Positions 9,037-17,788 of a stretch of 64,000 nt of DNA are shown piece by piece; the stretch's first letter is position 1, and each line of letters opens with the position of its first letter. A program made the position numbers and the translations under genes. The notes under the pieces are model-generated. The model made no database searches, was not told the DNA's origin, and saw only the letters and a program-made list of their open reading frames with translations. This DNA comes from Saccharibacillus sp. JS10 (GTDB lineage Bacteria; Bacillota; Bacilli; Paenibacillales; Paenibacillaceae): NCBI RefSeq assembly GCF_024436065.1, contig NZ_JANFNS010000006.1, positions 3,031 to 67,030 on the forward strand. The letters are read 5' to 3'.

Positions 9037-10104
9037 ATGGGAAACGAACCGAGAAGAATACGAAAATCAAATACGATTGTGCGAAGTATCGGTTCAGGCA
9101 TGTTATGGTCGATGATCGTGTTGATCTCGGCAATCTATGTCTTTTACTCCTACGGGCTGCTTGACGTTCCCGATCATTGGTCGCTTCGAATTCGCGCAGG
9201 GTTAACCGTGCTTACGCTGTGTCTGGCAATTGGCGCCTTATACGGATTTTATCGGGCGATGCAGGTCAAACTTCGATTTAACCGTATCCAAGATACATTA
9301 CTCCTTTGGGAAAAAGGAAATCCGGCAAGAACCGCATGGCCGGCAGGCGGAGAACTGGATGATCTTGCGGAGCAATTGGATCGCGTCGGAAAAAAGTGGG
9401 AAGAACAAGTCAGCTCGCTTCAGCGATTGTCGACGCATAATGCGCAGCTTGCTGAGCAAGCGCGCGTATCGGCGATTGTGGAAGAACGCCAACGGCTTGC
9501 GCGTGAACTTCATGATGCGGTCTCGCAGCAACTTTTTGCAATCTCGATGACAGCGACAGCGGTGGGGCGGACTTTTGAAAAAGATTTGGCTAGAGCAAGA
9601 CGTCAAGTTGAACTCATCGAAGAAATGTCTTCGGTGGCTCAATCCGAGATGCGTGCTTTGCTGCTACATCTGCGTCCTGTGTATTTGGAAGGCAAACCGC
9701 TGTATCAAGGGTTAAACGAATTGGTGCGAGAAATTCAAGCGAAAGCTTCGATGGAAATCACGCTGGATATGGATGTTGGGCTGGAACTTGTAAAAGGGAT
9801 CGAAAATCATCTATTCCGCATTGTTCAAGAAGCAATGTCCAATACGCTCAGGCACGCCAAAGCAGATAAGATGGAGATCATGATTGTTCGGCGCAACGAC
9901 GCGCTAAGGATGTCTTTGAAAGATAACGGGATCGGCTTTGAGCTGGATGAAAAAAAGCAAACTTCTTACGGATTATCATTGATGCAAGAGCGGGTAAGTG
10001 AAATCGGGGGTTCGATTCGTTATATTACCGCTCCTGGTAAAGGCACACGGATTGAACTCAATGTACCTTTGGTCAGTGGAGAACAGAGAGGGAGCGAAGA
10101 ATAA
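9037..10104 (+). CDS. liaS: Sensor histidine kinase LiaS
   Basis: 355 residues. Two membrane helices (about residues 18-40 and 52-72) with only a short outside loop, as in intramembrane-sensing kinases. The HisKA_3 box RQRLARELHDAVSQQ carries the phosphorylated His near residue 159. The ATPase domain shows HLFRIVQEAMSNTLRHAKAD (N box), DNGIGFE (G1) and a Gly-rich GKGTRIELNVP end. It senses envelope stress with LiaF and phosphorylates the regulator encoded two bases downstream. GGGGAG precedes the start. Confidence 0.93.
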   Translation: MGNEPRRIRKSNTIVRSIGSGMLWSMIVLISAIYVFYSYGLLDVPDHWSLRIRAGLTVLTLCLAIGALYGFYRAMQVKLRFNRIQDTLLLWEKGNPARTAWPAGGELDDLAEQLDRVGKKWEEQVSSLQRLSTHNAQLAEQARVSAIVEERQRLARELHDAVSQQLFAISMTATAVGRTFEKDLARARRQVELIEEMSSVAQSEMRALLLHLRPVYLEGKPLYQGLNELVREIQAKASMEITLDMDVGLELVKGIENHLFRIVQEAMSNTLRHAKADKMEIMIVRRNDALRMSLKDNGIGFELDEKKQTSYGLSLMQERVSEIGGSIRYITAPGKGTRIELNVPLVSGEQRGSEE

Positions 10105-10106
10105 AC

Positions 10107-10757
10107 ATGGAAACGGAAGAATTGATTACGGTACTGCTTGTCGATGACCATGAAATGGTGCGCATCGGTCTGGCTGCGGTGCTGGATACGGAAGACGGTA
10201 TTGAAGTCGTTGGCGAAGCGAGTAGCGGCGAAGAAGGCGTACGGATGGCGCAACAATACAAGCCGGACGTGGTTCTTATGGATTTGGTCATGGACGGCAT
10301 GGACGGGATCGAAGCTACGCGTGAAGTATTAAAAAATTGTCCGGCGTGCAAAGTGATCGTGCTGACGAGTTATCTGGACGACGAGAAAATGTATCCGGTG
10401 ATCGAAGCTGGCGCATTTAGCTACTTGTTAAAAACATCGCGAGCGAATGAAGTTGCCGATGCGATTCGTGCGGCAGTACGCGGACAATCTGTACTTGAGT
10501 CGCAAGTCGCAGCCAAAATGATGGATCGATTCCGAACGCCTGCGCCTGCAAAAGCTTTGCATGAAGATTTAACGGAGCGAGAAATGGAAGTGCTTCGCTG
10601 CGTAGCGCAAGGGAAGTCGAATCAAGAAATTGCGGACGAGCTTATTATTGGGATCAAAACGGTAAAATTTCACGTTACCAATCTTTTGTCGAAGCTTGGC
10701 GTAGACGATCGAACGCAAGCGGCGATTTATGCGCACAAAAACGGATTAGCCGAGTAG
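10107..10757 (+). CDS. liaR: Response regulator LiaR (NarL/FixJ type)
   Basis: 216 residues. Receiver domain with acidic pocket DDHE near the start, phosphorylation site Asp59 in VVLMDLVMDG, and Lys in LLKTSRA. The C-terminal LuxR-type helix-turn-helix reads TEREMEVLRCVAQGKSNQEIA. It is expected to bind the operon promoter and other envelope-stress promoters once phosphorylated by LiaS. Its stop codon lies inside the terminator hairpin that closes the operon. Confidence 0.95.
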   Translation: METEELITVLLVDDHEMVRIGLAAVLDTEDGIEVVGEASSGEEGVRMAQQYKPDVVLMDLVMDGMDGIEATREVLKNCPACKVIVLTSYLDDEKMYPVIEAGAFSYLLKTSRANEVADAIRAAVRGQSVLESQVAAKMMDRFRTPAPAKALHEDLTEREMEVLRCVAQGKSNQEIADELIIGIKTVKFHVTNLLSKLGVDDRTQAAIYAHKNGLAE

Positions 10758-10783
10758 AGCTGAAAACGCTCTACTCTATTTTT
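10752..10783 (+). terminator. Terminator of the Lia/Psp operon
   Basis: Perfect 9-bp stem GAGTAGAGC/GCTCTACTC with a 7-base loop, followed by TATTTTTAT. It overlaps the last codons and stop of liaR. Confidence 0.88.
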
Positions 10784-10974
10784 ATATCGCCCGACTTGAT
10801 TTCGGTGCCCGTTTTGTGTACCTTTTGGGTGGGTAGAAATATTAATGAAACCTTCATCTTAGATCAGGATAAATGATAATCAATACGATAGCATCAATTT
10901 GAAAGATATGATAGAATGACAAAACAGGCAAGACAAAAAGAGATACTATACTAATACAGGAAGAATGGGGAGCT

Positions 10975-12531
10975 ATGACGGACAATCAAAATCTTGAAGC
11001 ATTGAAAGCACCGGGCGCGGTCTTTTTCATCTTCGGGGCTACCGGAGACCTGGCTCGTCGTAAGTTGTTCCCGGCTATCTTTAGCTTGTACCGGGAAGGC
11101 AAATTGGCGGAGGATTTCGCTGTAGTCGGAGTGGCTCGGCGTCCTCGTACAAATGAAGAGTTTCGTGACGATGTATTCCGCTCGATTCAAGAATTCGGAC
11201 GATACAAATCTTCGGATCAAGAAAAGTGGAATCAATTTGCGGATCACTTCGAATATAAATCCCTCGATATCAACGATGTAGCGGGATTTGAAGAACTCAA
11301 AGCACAAACCGAGGCGATCGAAACGAAGTTTTCGATTCCTGGTAACCGTATGTTCTATCTGGCGCTTGCGCCTGAACTGTTCGGCAGCGTTTCGCTCAAT
11401 CTGCGCGAAGGCGGCATGCTCGAAAGCGAAGGTTGGCATCGCCTTGTGATCGAGAAGCCGTTCGGCTACGATCTCAAATCGGCTGAAAAGCTGAACGAAG
11501 AACTGGGTCGTGTATTTGAAGAAGACGAGATCTATCGGATTGACCACTATCTCGGCAAAGAGATGGTGCAAAATATCGAGACGATTCGCTTCTCGAATAT
11601 GTTCTTTGAATCGCTCTGGAACAATAAATATATTGCGAACGTGCAAATCACGCTGGGTGAAACCGTCGGCGTCGAAGAGCGCGGCGGGTATTACGACCAT
11701 GCCGGAGCGCTGCGCGATATGGGACAAAACCATATTTTGCAACTGCTCACGATGATCGCTATGGAACCGCCTAGCCGTCTGCTTGCTGAAGATATTCGCG
11801 ACGAAAAAGTGAAGGTGCTACGTTCTCTGCACCATTTCGCGGATTCTGACGAAGTTCGTGCCAATGTAGTGCGCGGTCAGTATACAGCCGGGCAAAGCAA
11901 CGGCAAAGATCTTCCGGGTTACCGTGAAGAAGATAAAGTCGATCCGAACTCCAATACCGAGACATTTTTCGCGGCTCGCGTAGCGGTAGATAACTTCCGT
12001 TGGGCAGGCGTACCGTTCTATATCCGTACGGGTAAACGTCTACCGGTAAAAACGACCGAAGTCGTGATCGAGTTCAAAAAAATGCCGGGTAACATTTACT
12101 TGGGACAAAAACATGACCTGCAACCGAACTTGCTTGTCATTCGTGTGAATCCGATGGAAGGCATTTACTTCAAAATCAATGCCAAAAAACCGGGTTCGGA
12201 ATCAGAAATCGCTCAAGTGGCGATGGAGTTCTGCCAAAGCTGTCTGGTTGGCATCAACTCGCCAGAAGCTTACGAGCGTCTGATTCACGATGCAGCAAAA
12301 GGCGATTCCACGTATTTCACACGTTGGGACGAAGTCGCTTCGGCTTGGGCATTTATCGACAAGATCGATGCAGCATGGAAAGAAAATCCGTCGGATGTCA
12401 GTGCTTATCCGGCTGGAAGCTGGGGACCGGATGAAGCGCACGAATTGCTCGCGCGCGACGGATTCCACTGGTGGCCGGTTAACGGTCAAGAAGAAGATAA
12501 CGTGATTTGGGTAGCTGCTTCAAGCAACTAA
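10975..12531 (+). CDS. zwf: Glucose-6-phosphate 1-dehydrogenase
   Basis: 518 residues, the usual length. The coenzyme turn FGATGDLARRKLFPAIF is near residue 17. The active-site motif RIDHYLGKE (residues about 188-196) holds the substrate-binding Lys and catalytic His region. VIEKPFGYD is also typical. The enzyme oxidises glucose-6-phosphate to 6-phosphogluconolactone with NADP, the first step of the oxidative pentose phosphate pathway. It stands alone between two terminators. The ribosome site is unclear (AGGAAG 11 bases or GGGGAG 2 bases before the ATG). Confidence 0.97.
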   Translation: MTDNQNLEALKAPGAVFFIFGATGDLARRKLFPAIFSLYREGKLAEDFAVVGVARRPRTNEEFRDDVFRSIQEFGRYKSSDQEKWNQFADHFEYKSLDINDVAGFEELKAQTEAIETKFSIPGNRMFYLALAPELFGSVSLNLREGGMLESEGWHRLVIEKPFGYDLKSAEKLNEELGRVFEEDEIYRIDHYLGKEMVQNIETIRFSNMFFESLWNNKYIANVQITLGETVGVEERGGYYDHAGALRDMGQNHILQLLTMIAMEPPSRLLAEDIRDEKVKVLRSLHHFADSDEVRANVVRGQYTAGQSNGKDLPGYREEDKVDPNSNTETFFAARVAVDNFRWAGVPFYIRTGKRLPVKTTEVVIEFKKMPGNIYLGQKHDLQPNLLVIRVNPMEGIYFKINAKKPGSESEIAQVAMEFCQSCLVGINSPEAYERLIHDAAKGDSTYFTRWDEVASAWAFIDKIDAAWKENPSDVSAYPAGSWGPDEAHELLARDGFHWWPVNGQEEDNVIWVAASSN

Positions 12532-12548
12532 GTTCAAATCAATAGATT

Positions 12549-12594
12549 AGCCGCGATATCGTCGGAGCTTCCGATAGATATCGCGGCTTTTTTG
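12549..12594 (+). terminator. Terminator after zwf
   Basis: Long stem AGCCGCGATATC/GATATCGCGGCT with an inner pairing TCGGAGCTTCCGA, followed by TTTTTT. Confidence 0.9.
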
Positions 12595-12622
12595 TTATAA
12601 GGTGAATCCGATAAATTTAAGG

Positions 12623-12654
12623 TTGACCTTGAAGTATACTTCATTCTTTATACT
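12623..12654 (+). promoter_or_regulatory. MerR-type promoter with 20-bp spacer and palindromic operator
   Basis: TTGACC at 12623 and TATACT at 12649 are separated by 20 bp instead of 17, the over-long spacer of promoters remodelled by MerR-family activators. The spacer contains a perfect 14-bp palindrome TGAAGTATACTTCA at 12630-12643. The second gene of the unit it drives encodes a MerR regulator, so autoregulation is the natural reading. Confidence 0.82.
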
Positions 12655-12680
12655 GAGCGTATACCAAAGGAGTGAAGTCG

Positions 12681-13874
12681 ATGAAAGCTTATGCGAACGG
12701 ACATAGCCTAAATCCGTTAAGAAAGGTCTTTCCGATCTTTACGATGCCAGAACCTACAGGTCGCTACGGAATAGGAACATTCGAGCATCATCTGATCGAT
12801 GAACAACGCAGCGAAACAAAAAGAGGAACTTTACCTACTGAAAATCCGAAGCGACGCGAAGTGCCGATTACGGTATGGTATCCGACTTTGGCTAACGATG
12901 TAGAAGGGCTTGAGCCTGAATATTATCCCGATTCATTGGGCGAATGTATCTCGTTAGTTTTTCGGTTGCCCAAACTTCTATTTCGACATTTGTCTCAAGT
13001 GAAGACGCATACGTTCCGAGACATTCCGCTGGCAAACGACCTGAGTTCTTATCCCGTGCTTTTATTTTCACCGGGAATCCGTTCGACGCGGTTTCAAAGT
13101 CTGACGTTGATCGAAGAATTAGTGAGCCGAGGTTATATTGTCGTTGGGATGGATCATCCGTACACATCGGGTAAAGTAACTTTGGCAGACGGAAACGCCG
13201 CGAAGTACCTACATGAACCTGAATTTGCTAAGTCCCGTCTGTTGTACGATTATAATGTCAAAGAGATCGCGGTTCGAGCAGCAGATGCAAGCTTCGTGAT
13301 GGATACACTACAACAATGGAACACTTCGGAATCCGGTCATCTTTTGTCAGGTAAAATAGATCTGAATAAAGTCGGAATCATGGGTCATTCGTATGGAGGA
13401 GCTACAGCTGTCGAAGCCACGGTCAACGATGAAAGATTCTCAGCTGCGTTAAGCTTGGAAGGTGGATTTTGGGGCAAGGTTTCGCATACGCCTTTGGAAC
13501 GTCCGTTCATGTACTTATTTACCGGCGAAACAGCGAAAAGTCTGAATCCCGATCATCCGAAGAAAGAAGCTGTTTTTTATACAGAATGGCGTGAAGATGC
13601 GGAGTGGGTGATGACGAACAGCCATAGTGACACGTGGTTTGCGACCGTAGAACCTTTTTATCATCAAAGCTTTACCGATATTTCGCTTGTTTCCCCTAAA
13701 TTATTCGCTAAAAGTCTTTCGCCTGAACGAATGATTGAGATTACAAGGTCGTACACAACGGCTTTTTTCGATCATCATTTAAAAGGGATATCTTCTGAAC
13801 TTTTGGAACGTGACGATGCAAAATTTCCAGAAGTCAGATACACGCCGGCTTACAGTCAACGCAGGAGGGATTAA
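12681..13874 (+). CDS. Alpha/beta hydrolase, PAF-acetylhydrolase-like
   Basis: 397 residues from ATG 12681 (AAAGGAG eight bases upstream; a GTG at 12672 inside that site is rejected). The layout fits the platelet-activating factor acetylhydrolase isoform II/dienelactone hydrolase-like group: PVTVWYP-like start (REVPITVWYP), PVLLFSPG oxyanion strand, nucleophile elbow GHSYGG with Ser237, and a late HQSFTDISL segment that would supply the catalytic His. No signal peptide is seen, so it is cytoplasmic. The substrate is probably an ester or short-acyl compound. Co-transcribed with the MerR gene one base downstream, which hints at a small-molecule inducer it may process. Confidence 0.82.
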   Translation: MKAYANGHSLNPLRKVFPIFTMPEPTGRYGIGTFEHHLIDEQRSETKRGTLPTENPKRREVPITVWYPTLANDVEGLEPEYYPDSLGECISLVFRLPKLLFRHLSQVKTHTFRDIPLANDLSSYPVLLFSPGIRSTRFQSLTLIEELVSRGYIVVGMDHPYTSGKVTLADGNAAKYLHEPEFAKSRLLYDYNVKEIAVRAADASFVMDTLQQWNTSESGHLLSGKIDLNKVGIMGHSYGGATAVEATVNDERFSAALSLEGGFWGKVSHTPLERPFMYLFTGETAKSLNPDHPKKEAVFYTEWREDAEWVMTNSHSDTWFATVEPFYHQSFTDISLVSPKLFAKSLSPERMIEITRSYTTAFFDHHLKGISSELLERDDAKFPEVRYTPAYSQRRRD

Positions 13875-13875
13875 G

Positions 13876-14280
13876 ATGAGCAAAATGACCCGCGGACAGT
13901 TGGCGAAAAAAACAGGTCTAACCGCAGCGACGATTCGTTTCTATGAAGATGCAGGAGTGTTGCCACAACCGGAACGTAGCGAAAATGGGTATCGAATCTA
14001 TGGCGAAGAATATCTCACGATCATTAAATTTATTTTGGATACGAAAGCATTAGGTTATCCGCTTGCTCGAATCGGCGATACCTTGCGTAAGCTTAGCGGC
14101 GGCTCTGAACTATCTGTCGAAAATGTGAGAGAACTGGTGCGTGAACAAATTACCGAGATTGAGAAGCAAGAGCGTTATCTAGCCGAAGTGAAGCAACATT
14201 TGGAAGATCTGCTGACCCAGTACGATGATAAAGCGGTTCACGAGTATATGCTTTCTTTTCGACAAGATCATAAGGCTTGA
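13876..14280 (+). CDS. MerR family transcriptional regulator
   Basis: 134 residues from ATG 13876 with GGAGGG nine bases upstream; the longer frame from 13810 lies within the hydrolase gene. The N-terminal winged helix is typical: GQLAKKTGLTAATIRFYEDAGVLP, then RSENGYRIY. A dimerisation helix follows (residues about 80-118). There is no cysteine in the protein, so metal or thiol sensing as in MerR, CueR or NmlR is unlikely; it more likely responds to an organic ligand or is of the TipA/BmrR-like short type. It probably activates the over-long-spacer promoter at 12623. Confidence 0.9.
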   Translation: MSKMTRGQLAKKTGLTAATIRFYEDAGVLPQPERSENGYRIYGEEYLTIIKFILDTKALGYPLARIGDTLRKLSGGSELSVENVRELVREQITEIEKQERYLAEVKQHLEDLLTQYDDKAVHEYMLSFRQDHKA

Positions 14281-14321
14281 AAAAAATTGCATTTCCGCTG
14301 ATTTTCGAGACAGATTCATCT

Positions 14322-14349
14322 CTTAACTACGCGCTAATTATGGTACAAT
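14322..14349 (+). promoter_or_regulatory. Putative prfC promoter
   Basis: TACAAT at 14344 with CTTAAC 16 bp upstream. The predicted transcript start falls near 14356, which argues that the ATG there is not the translation start and that ATG 14389 is. Confidence 0.5.
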
Positions 14350-14388
14350 GTAGGGATGAATACGCAAGATACAGAAGGGAACGTGAAC

Positions 14389-15972
14389 ATGAGCCAAACC
14401 CAAGATAAAGTTTTGCGCGAAGAAGTTGAGAAACGCAGAACTTTTGCCATTATATCTCACCCCGATGCCGGGAAAACAACATTGACAGAGAAGCTGCTTC
14501 TTTTCGGCGGCGCTATTCGTCTTGCCGGAACGGTCAAAGCTCGTAAAGCAAGCAAGCACGCAACAAGTGACTGGATGGAAATCGAAAAGCAGCGGGGGAT
14601 CTCGGTAACTTCGTCCGTGATGCAGTTTGATTACAATGGGCACCGGATCAACATTTTGGATACACCGGGTCACCAAGATTTCAGTGAAGACACGTATCGT
14701 ACACTGACAGCTGCCGATAGCGCGGTCATGCTGATCGACGTCGCAAAAGGTGTCGAAGCGCAGACAATCAAGTTGTTCCAAGTCTGCGCGAAGCGCGGAA
14801 TTCCGATCTTTACGTTCATTAACAAATTGGACCGGGAAGGACGCAGCCCATTTGATCTGATGGAAGAATTGGAGCAAGTACTTGGAATCCGCGCGGTTCC
14901 GATGAACTGGCCAATCGGTATGGGACGCGAACTCAACGGTATCTATGATCGGATGAAAAACCAAGTCGAGTTATTCCAAGGCGACGATCATTCGCAAATC
15001 AAAGTTCAAAAAGTCGAAGATTACCACGACCCGATCATTTCGGAAATGGCGGGCGAGTATCATGCGAATCAATTGGCAGAAGAATTGGAATTGCTGGATG
15101 TTGCAGGCGACCAGTTCGATTACGAAAAAGTAAAACGCGGCGAGTTGACGCCATTGTTCTTCGGCAGTGCGATCAACAACTTCGGTCTGCAAACGTTCCT
15201 TGAGAACTTCTTGGAGCTTGCACCTAAGCCGGCGCCACGTAAAAGTACAGAAGGCGAAATTGCGCCAGAACGTGAAAAGTTCAGCGGTTATGTCTTCAAA
15301 ATTCAAGCCAATATGAATCCGGCGCACCGAGATCGTATCGCGTTTTTACGTATCGTATCCGGTAAGTTTGATCGCGGCATGAGCGTAAAGCACGTGCGGG
15401 TCGGCAAAGATATCAAGCTTGCGCAGCCTCAGCAATTTTTGGCGCAAGATCGCGATATTGTCGAAACGGCTTACGCGGGCGATATTATCGGTCTGTTCGA
15501 TCCGGGCATTTTCCGTATCGGCGATTCGCTGGTTGAAGGTCAGAACTTCGAGTTCGAAGAACTGCCGACGTTCTCCCCGGAAATTTTTGCTAAAGTTACA
15601 GCCAAAAATGCACTGAAACATAAACAGTATCAAAAAGGCATCGATCAGTTGACGGAAGAAGGTACGATTCAGGTCTTCCGTACAGTGAGCTTCGACGATA
15701 CGATCCTCGGCGTAGTTGGACAACTGCAATTCGAAGTCTTCGAATATCGGATGAAAAACGAATATGGCGTCGATGTACAGCTTCAACGTCAATCGTTCCA
15801 ATTCGCGCGTTGGATTGTAGCACCGGAGATCGATCCTTCGAAATTCCGTATCAACTCTACGCTCGTTAAAGATAAAAAAGGGAATTATGTTGCATTGTTC
15901 GAAAACGAATATGCAATGCGCACTGCGATTGATAAAAATCCGGACGCTCAATTCTTGGAAATGGCGCCCTGA
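14389..15972 (+). CDS. prfC: Peptide chain release factor 3
   Basis: 527 residues from ATG 14389 (AAGGGA upstream; matches the usual ~529-residue length). An in-frame ATG at 14356 would add 11 residues but sits at the predicted transcript start. GTPase motifs: ISHPDAGKTT (G1), DTPGHQDF (G3), FINKLDRE (G4). The remainder follows bacterial RF3 closely (FVFKIQANM-like FKIQANMNPAHRDR, GQLQFEVFEYR). RF3 uses GTP to remove RF1/RF2 from the ribosome after peptide release and acts in the cytoplasm. It is followed 22 bp later by a potassium-uptake regulator gene. Confidence 0.95.
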   Translation: MSQTQDKVLREEVEKRRTFAIISHPDAGKTTLTEKLLLFGGAIRLAGTVKARKASKHATSDWMEIEKQRGISVTSSVMQFDYNGHRINILDTPGHQDFSEDTYRTLTAADSAVMLIDVAKGVEAQTIKLFQVCAKRGIPIFTFINKLDREGRSPFDLMEELEQVLGIRAVPMNWPIGMGRELNGIYDRMKNQVELFQGDDHSQIKVQKVEDYHDPIISEMAGEYHANQLAEELELLDVAGDQFDYEKVKRGELTPLFFGSAINNFGLQTFLENFLELAPKPAPRKSTEGEIAPEREKFSGYVFKIQANMNPAHRDRIAFLRIVSGKFDRGMSVKHVRVGKDIKLAQPQQFLAQDRDIVETAYAGDIIGLFDPGIFRIGDSLVEGQNFEFEELPTFSPEIFAKVTAKNALKHKQYQKGIDQLTEEGTIQVFRTVSFDDTILGVVGQLQFEVFEYRMKNEYGVDVQLQRQSFQFARWIVAPEIDPSKFRINSTLVKDKKGNYVALFENEYAMRTAIDKNPDAQFLEMAP

Positions 15973-15994
15973 TTTTAAGGAGGCCTGACAAGAA

Positions 15995-16669
15995 ATGGGT
16001 AAAGGCAAAAAGCAGTACGCGATTATCGGGATGGGACGCTTCGGCTCGAGTATCGCCAAAACGTTAAGTCAAATGGGTTTTGATGTATTGGCGATTGATG
16101 CAAGCGAAGAACGGACTCAAGAAATTTCGAATCTCGTTACACATGCGGTATCGGCAGATACGACAGATGATGAAGCGCTGCAAGCGCTCGGGATTCGTAA
16201 TTTCGATGTTGTAGTCGTCGCAATCGGACAAGATATTCAAGCGAGTATTTTGACCACATTGATTTTGAAAGAAATGAATGTGCCAATGATTATTGCCAAA
16301 GCACAAACGGAACTGCACGGTAAAGTGTTAAGCAAAATCGGTGCAGATAAAGTCGTGTTCCCGGAGCGGGATATGGGAACGCGGGTCGCGCATAATCTGA
16401 CTTCACCGAATATTCTCGATTATATCGAATTGTCGGGTGACTATAGCATTTTCGAAATGCTCGTTCCGGCAAGAATGGTCGGACGAAATCTTATCGAGCT
16501 GAATTTGCGTCAAAAGTATGGCTGTAACGTCATTGCGATCCGCAGAGGCAGCAAAATGAATATTTCGCCTGATCCGCATGGACGTCTATGGGAAGGCGAC
16601 GTGATGGTGGTCGTTGGAGAGCGAGACGATCTGGTTCGGTTGGAGCTTGCTTTTGAGAAGCATGGATGA
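15995..16669 (+). CDS. ktrA: TrkA-N/KtrA-type potassium uptake regulatory subunit
   Basis: 224 residues. N-terminal RCK domain with Rossmann turn IIGMGRFGSS, acidic end of strand two (AIDASEER), and the ATP/NAD-binding fold up to about residue 140. The C-terminal TrkA-C part reads PARMVGRNLIELNLRQKYG. The protein forms the cytosolic gating ring of a Ktr potassium channel. No membrane partner (KtrB/D) is nearby, so it could be either KtrA or KtrC. AAGGAGG precedes the start by 12 bases. Confidence 0.88.
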   Translation: MGKGKKQYAIIGMGRFGSSIAKTLSQMGFDVLAIDASEERTQEISNLVTHAVSADTTDDEALQALGIRNFDVVVVAIGQDIQASILTTLILKEMNVPMIIAKAQTELHGKVLSKIGADKVVFPERDMGTRVAHNLTSPNILDYIELSGDYSIFEMLVPARMVGRNLIELNLRQKYGCNVIAIRRGSKMNISPDPHGRLWEGDVMVVVGERDDLVRLELAFEKHG

Positions 16670-16689
16670 ACTGAAATCCTTGTTTTTGG

Positions 16690-16811
16690 GAGAAGCTCGG
16701 GGCGCTACGGAAGAAATTCGTTCAACACGCTGTTTCGCTTGGAAAGCCTCTGGCTTTCCGTGCTCAAAGGCGTCTTTCACTGAATTTCTTCCTTCGCTAG
16801 TGCTTCTCGGA
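16690..16811 (-). repeat. Nested palindromic element, copy 1 (reverse orientation)
   Basis: Outer arms GGAAGAAATTC (16709-16719) and GAATTTCTTCC (16782-16792), extended outward by AGAAGC/GCTTCT. The inner hairpin is GGAAAGCC-TCT-GGCTTTCC (16741-16759). Read on the minus strand it shares the order AGCGAAGGAA, arm, GAAAGACGCCTTTG, inner stem, AAGCGA with the copies at 25.4 and 51.9 kb. It lies between ktrA and the RNA methyltransferase gene, both rightward. No open frame of note. Confidence 0.75.
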
Positions 16812-16870
16812 AAAGGCTTTCTGCACCATTGAAGGGTGTAGGGGTAAAAAAGATAACATATAGAGCAAAT

Positions 16871-16900
16871 AAAGGTATCGCTGCGGCGATGCCTTTACTT
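16871..16900 (+). terminator. Weak terminator-like hairpin before the RNA methyltransferase gene
   Basis: AAAGGTATCGC/GGCGATGCCTTT with a short loop, followed by ACTTTTG. The T-run is interrupted, so termination may be partial. Confidence 0.5.
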
Positions 16901-16939
16901 TTGAAGATCGTTATTTTTGAAGGATGGGAGGATAAAGAA

Positions 16940-17734
16940 ATGGCACATACACAGATTGAATCGACGGGGAATGCGCGGGTCAAAGAATGGGCAGGGCTAC
17001 TCGAGAAGAAGCATCGGGATCGGCAAGGGAAGTATTTGCTTGAAGGGATTCATCTGGTACAAGAAGCGCTTCGTTCAGGAGCGGATGTCGAATGTGTCGC
17101 TTATGATGTGACGCTCGGGGTACCTGTTGAATTGAAAAAGGATGCGGCATCTGGCGATACCGAATGGGTTGCGGTCTCGTCTGCGATTGTGGCAAAGTGT
17201 ACCGAAGCGCGGACGCCGCAGCCGGTCTTTGCGATTGTGCGTAAATCGGCAGCGAAGATCGAGGATATTTTGCGAGTGGAGCATTCGCTGGTCGCGGTGC
17301 TCGACGGGGTTCAAGATCCGGGGAATGTCGGCACGATCATTCGGGCGGCAGATGCGGCGGGCGCGTCAGGCGTACTGATTGGGCGCGGCTGCGCGGATAT
17401 TTATAATCCGAAAACCGTACGTTCGACGATGGGCTCGCTATTTCATCTGCCGATCGTCGAATGTGACTTAACGGAGCTGCTGCCGCAGGCTCAAAAAGCA
17501 TCGGCGAAGATCGTCAGCACAAGCCTTCAAGCGCAGCATAATTGCTACGAAGCGGATTATAAAGGCGCGACGTGGTTTGTATTCGGTAGCGAAGGCAGCG
17601 GTGTGTCGCCCGAAGTGCAAGCTTTCGTCGATGAATCGATCATTATTCCGATGCCGGGTCAAGCCGAATCGCTGAATGTCGCGATGGCGGCTTCGATCTT
17701 GTTGTTTGAAGCGGTGCGTCAGCGGTTGAATTAA
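16940..17734 (+). CDS. SPOUT (TrmH/SpoU) family RNA 2'-O-ribose methyltransferase
   Basis: 264 residues from ATG 16940 (GGGAGGA upstream; the frame extends further up through a hairpin and is rejected there). An N-terminal substrate-binding part (RVKEWAGLLEKKHRDRQGKYLLEG) is followed by the three SPOUT motifs: QDPGNVGTIIRAADAAG (motif 1), FGSEGSGVSPEV (motif 2) and IPMPGQAESLNVAMAASIL (motif 3, the knot). It methylates a ribose in rRNA or tRNA using S-adenosylmethionine. In related Firmicutes a gene of this type precedes pheST, but here the next gene reads the other way. Confidence 0.92.
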   Translation: MAHTQIESTGNARVKEWAGLLEKKHRDRQGKYLLEGIHLVQEALRSGADVECVAYDVTLGVPVELKKDAASGDTEWVAVSSAIVAKCTEARTPQPVFAIVRKSAAKIEDILRVEHSLVAVLDGVQDPGNVGTIIRAADAAGASGVLIGRGCADIYNPKTVRSTMGSLFHLPIVECDLTELLPQAQKASAKIVSTSLQAQHNCYEADYKGATWFVFGSEGSGVSPEVQAFVDESIIIPMPGQAESLNVAMAASILLFEAVRQRLN

Positions 17735-17746
17735 CTGAATGTGATC

Positions 17747-17787
17747 GAAAAACGACCTTTCCTTATTGATTAAGGAAAGGTCGTTTT
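17747..17787. terminator. Bidirectional terminator between convergent genes
   Basis: Perfect 15-bp stem AACGACCTTTCCTTA/TAAGGAAAGGTCGTT with a 5-base loop, A-rich to the left and T-rich to the right. Confidence 0.93.
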
Positions 17788-17788
17788 G

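Noticed and set aside
10868-10892. Fur-like TGATAATCAATA stretch upstream of zwf
   Set aside because: Only one half resembles a Fur box; the other half does not match, so no operator is claimed.
13810-13875. Earlier start for the MerR gene
   Set aside because: It would overlap the hydrolase gene by 66 bases and lacks a ribosome site; the ATG at 13876 has a strong one.
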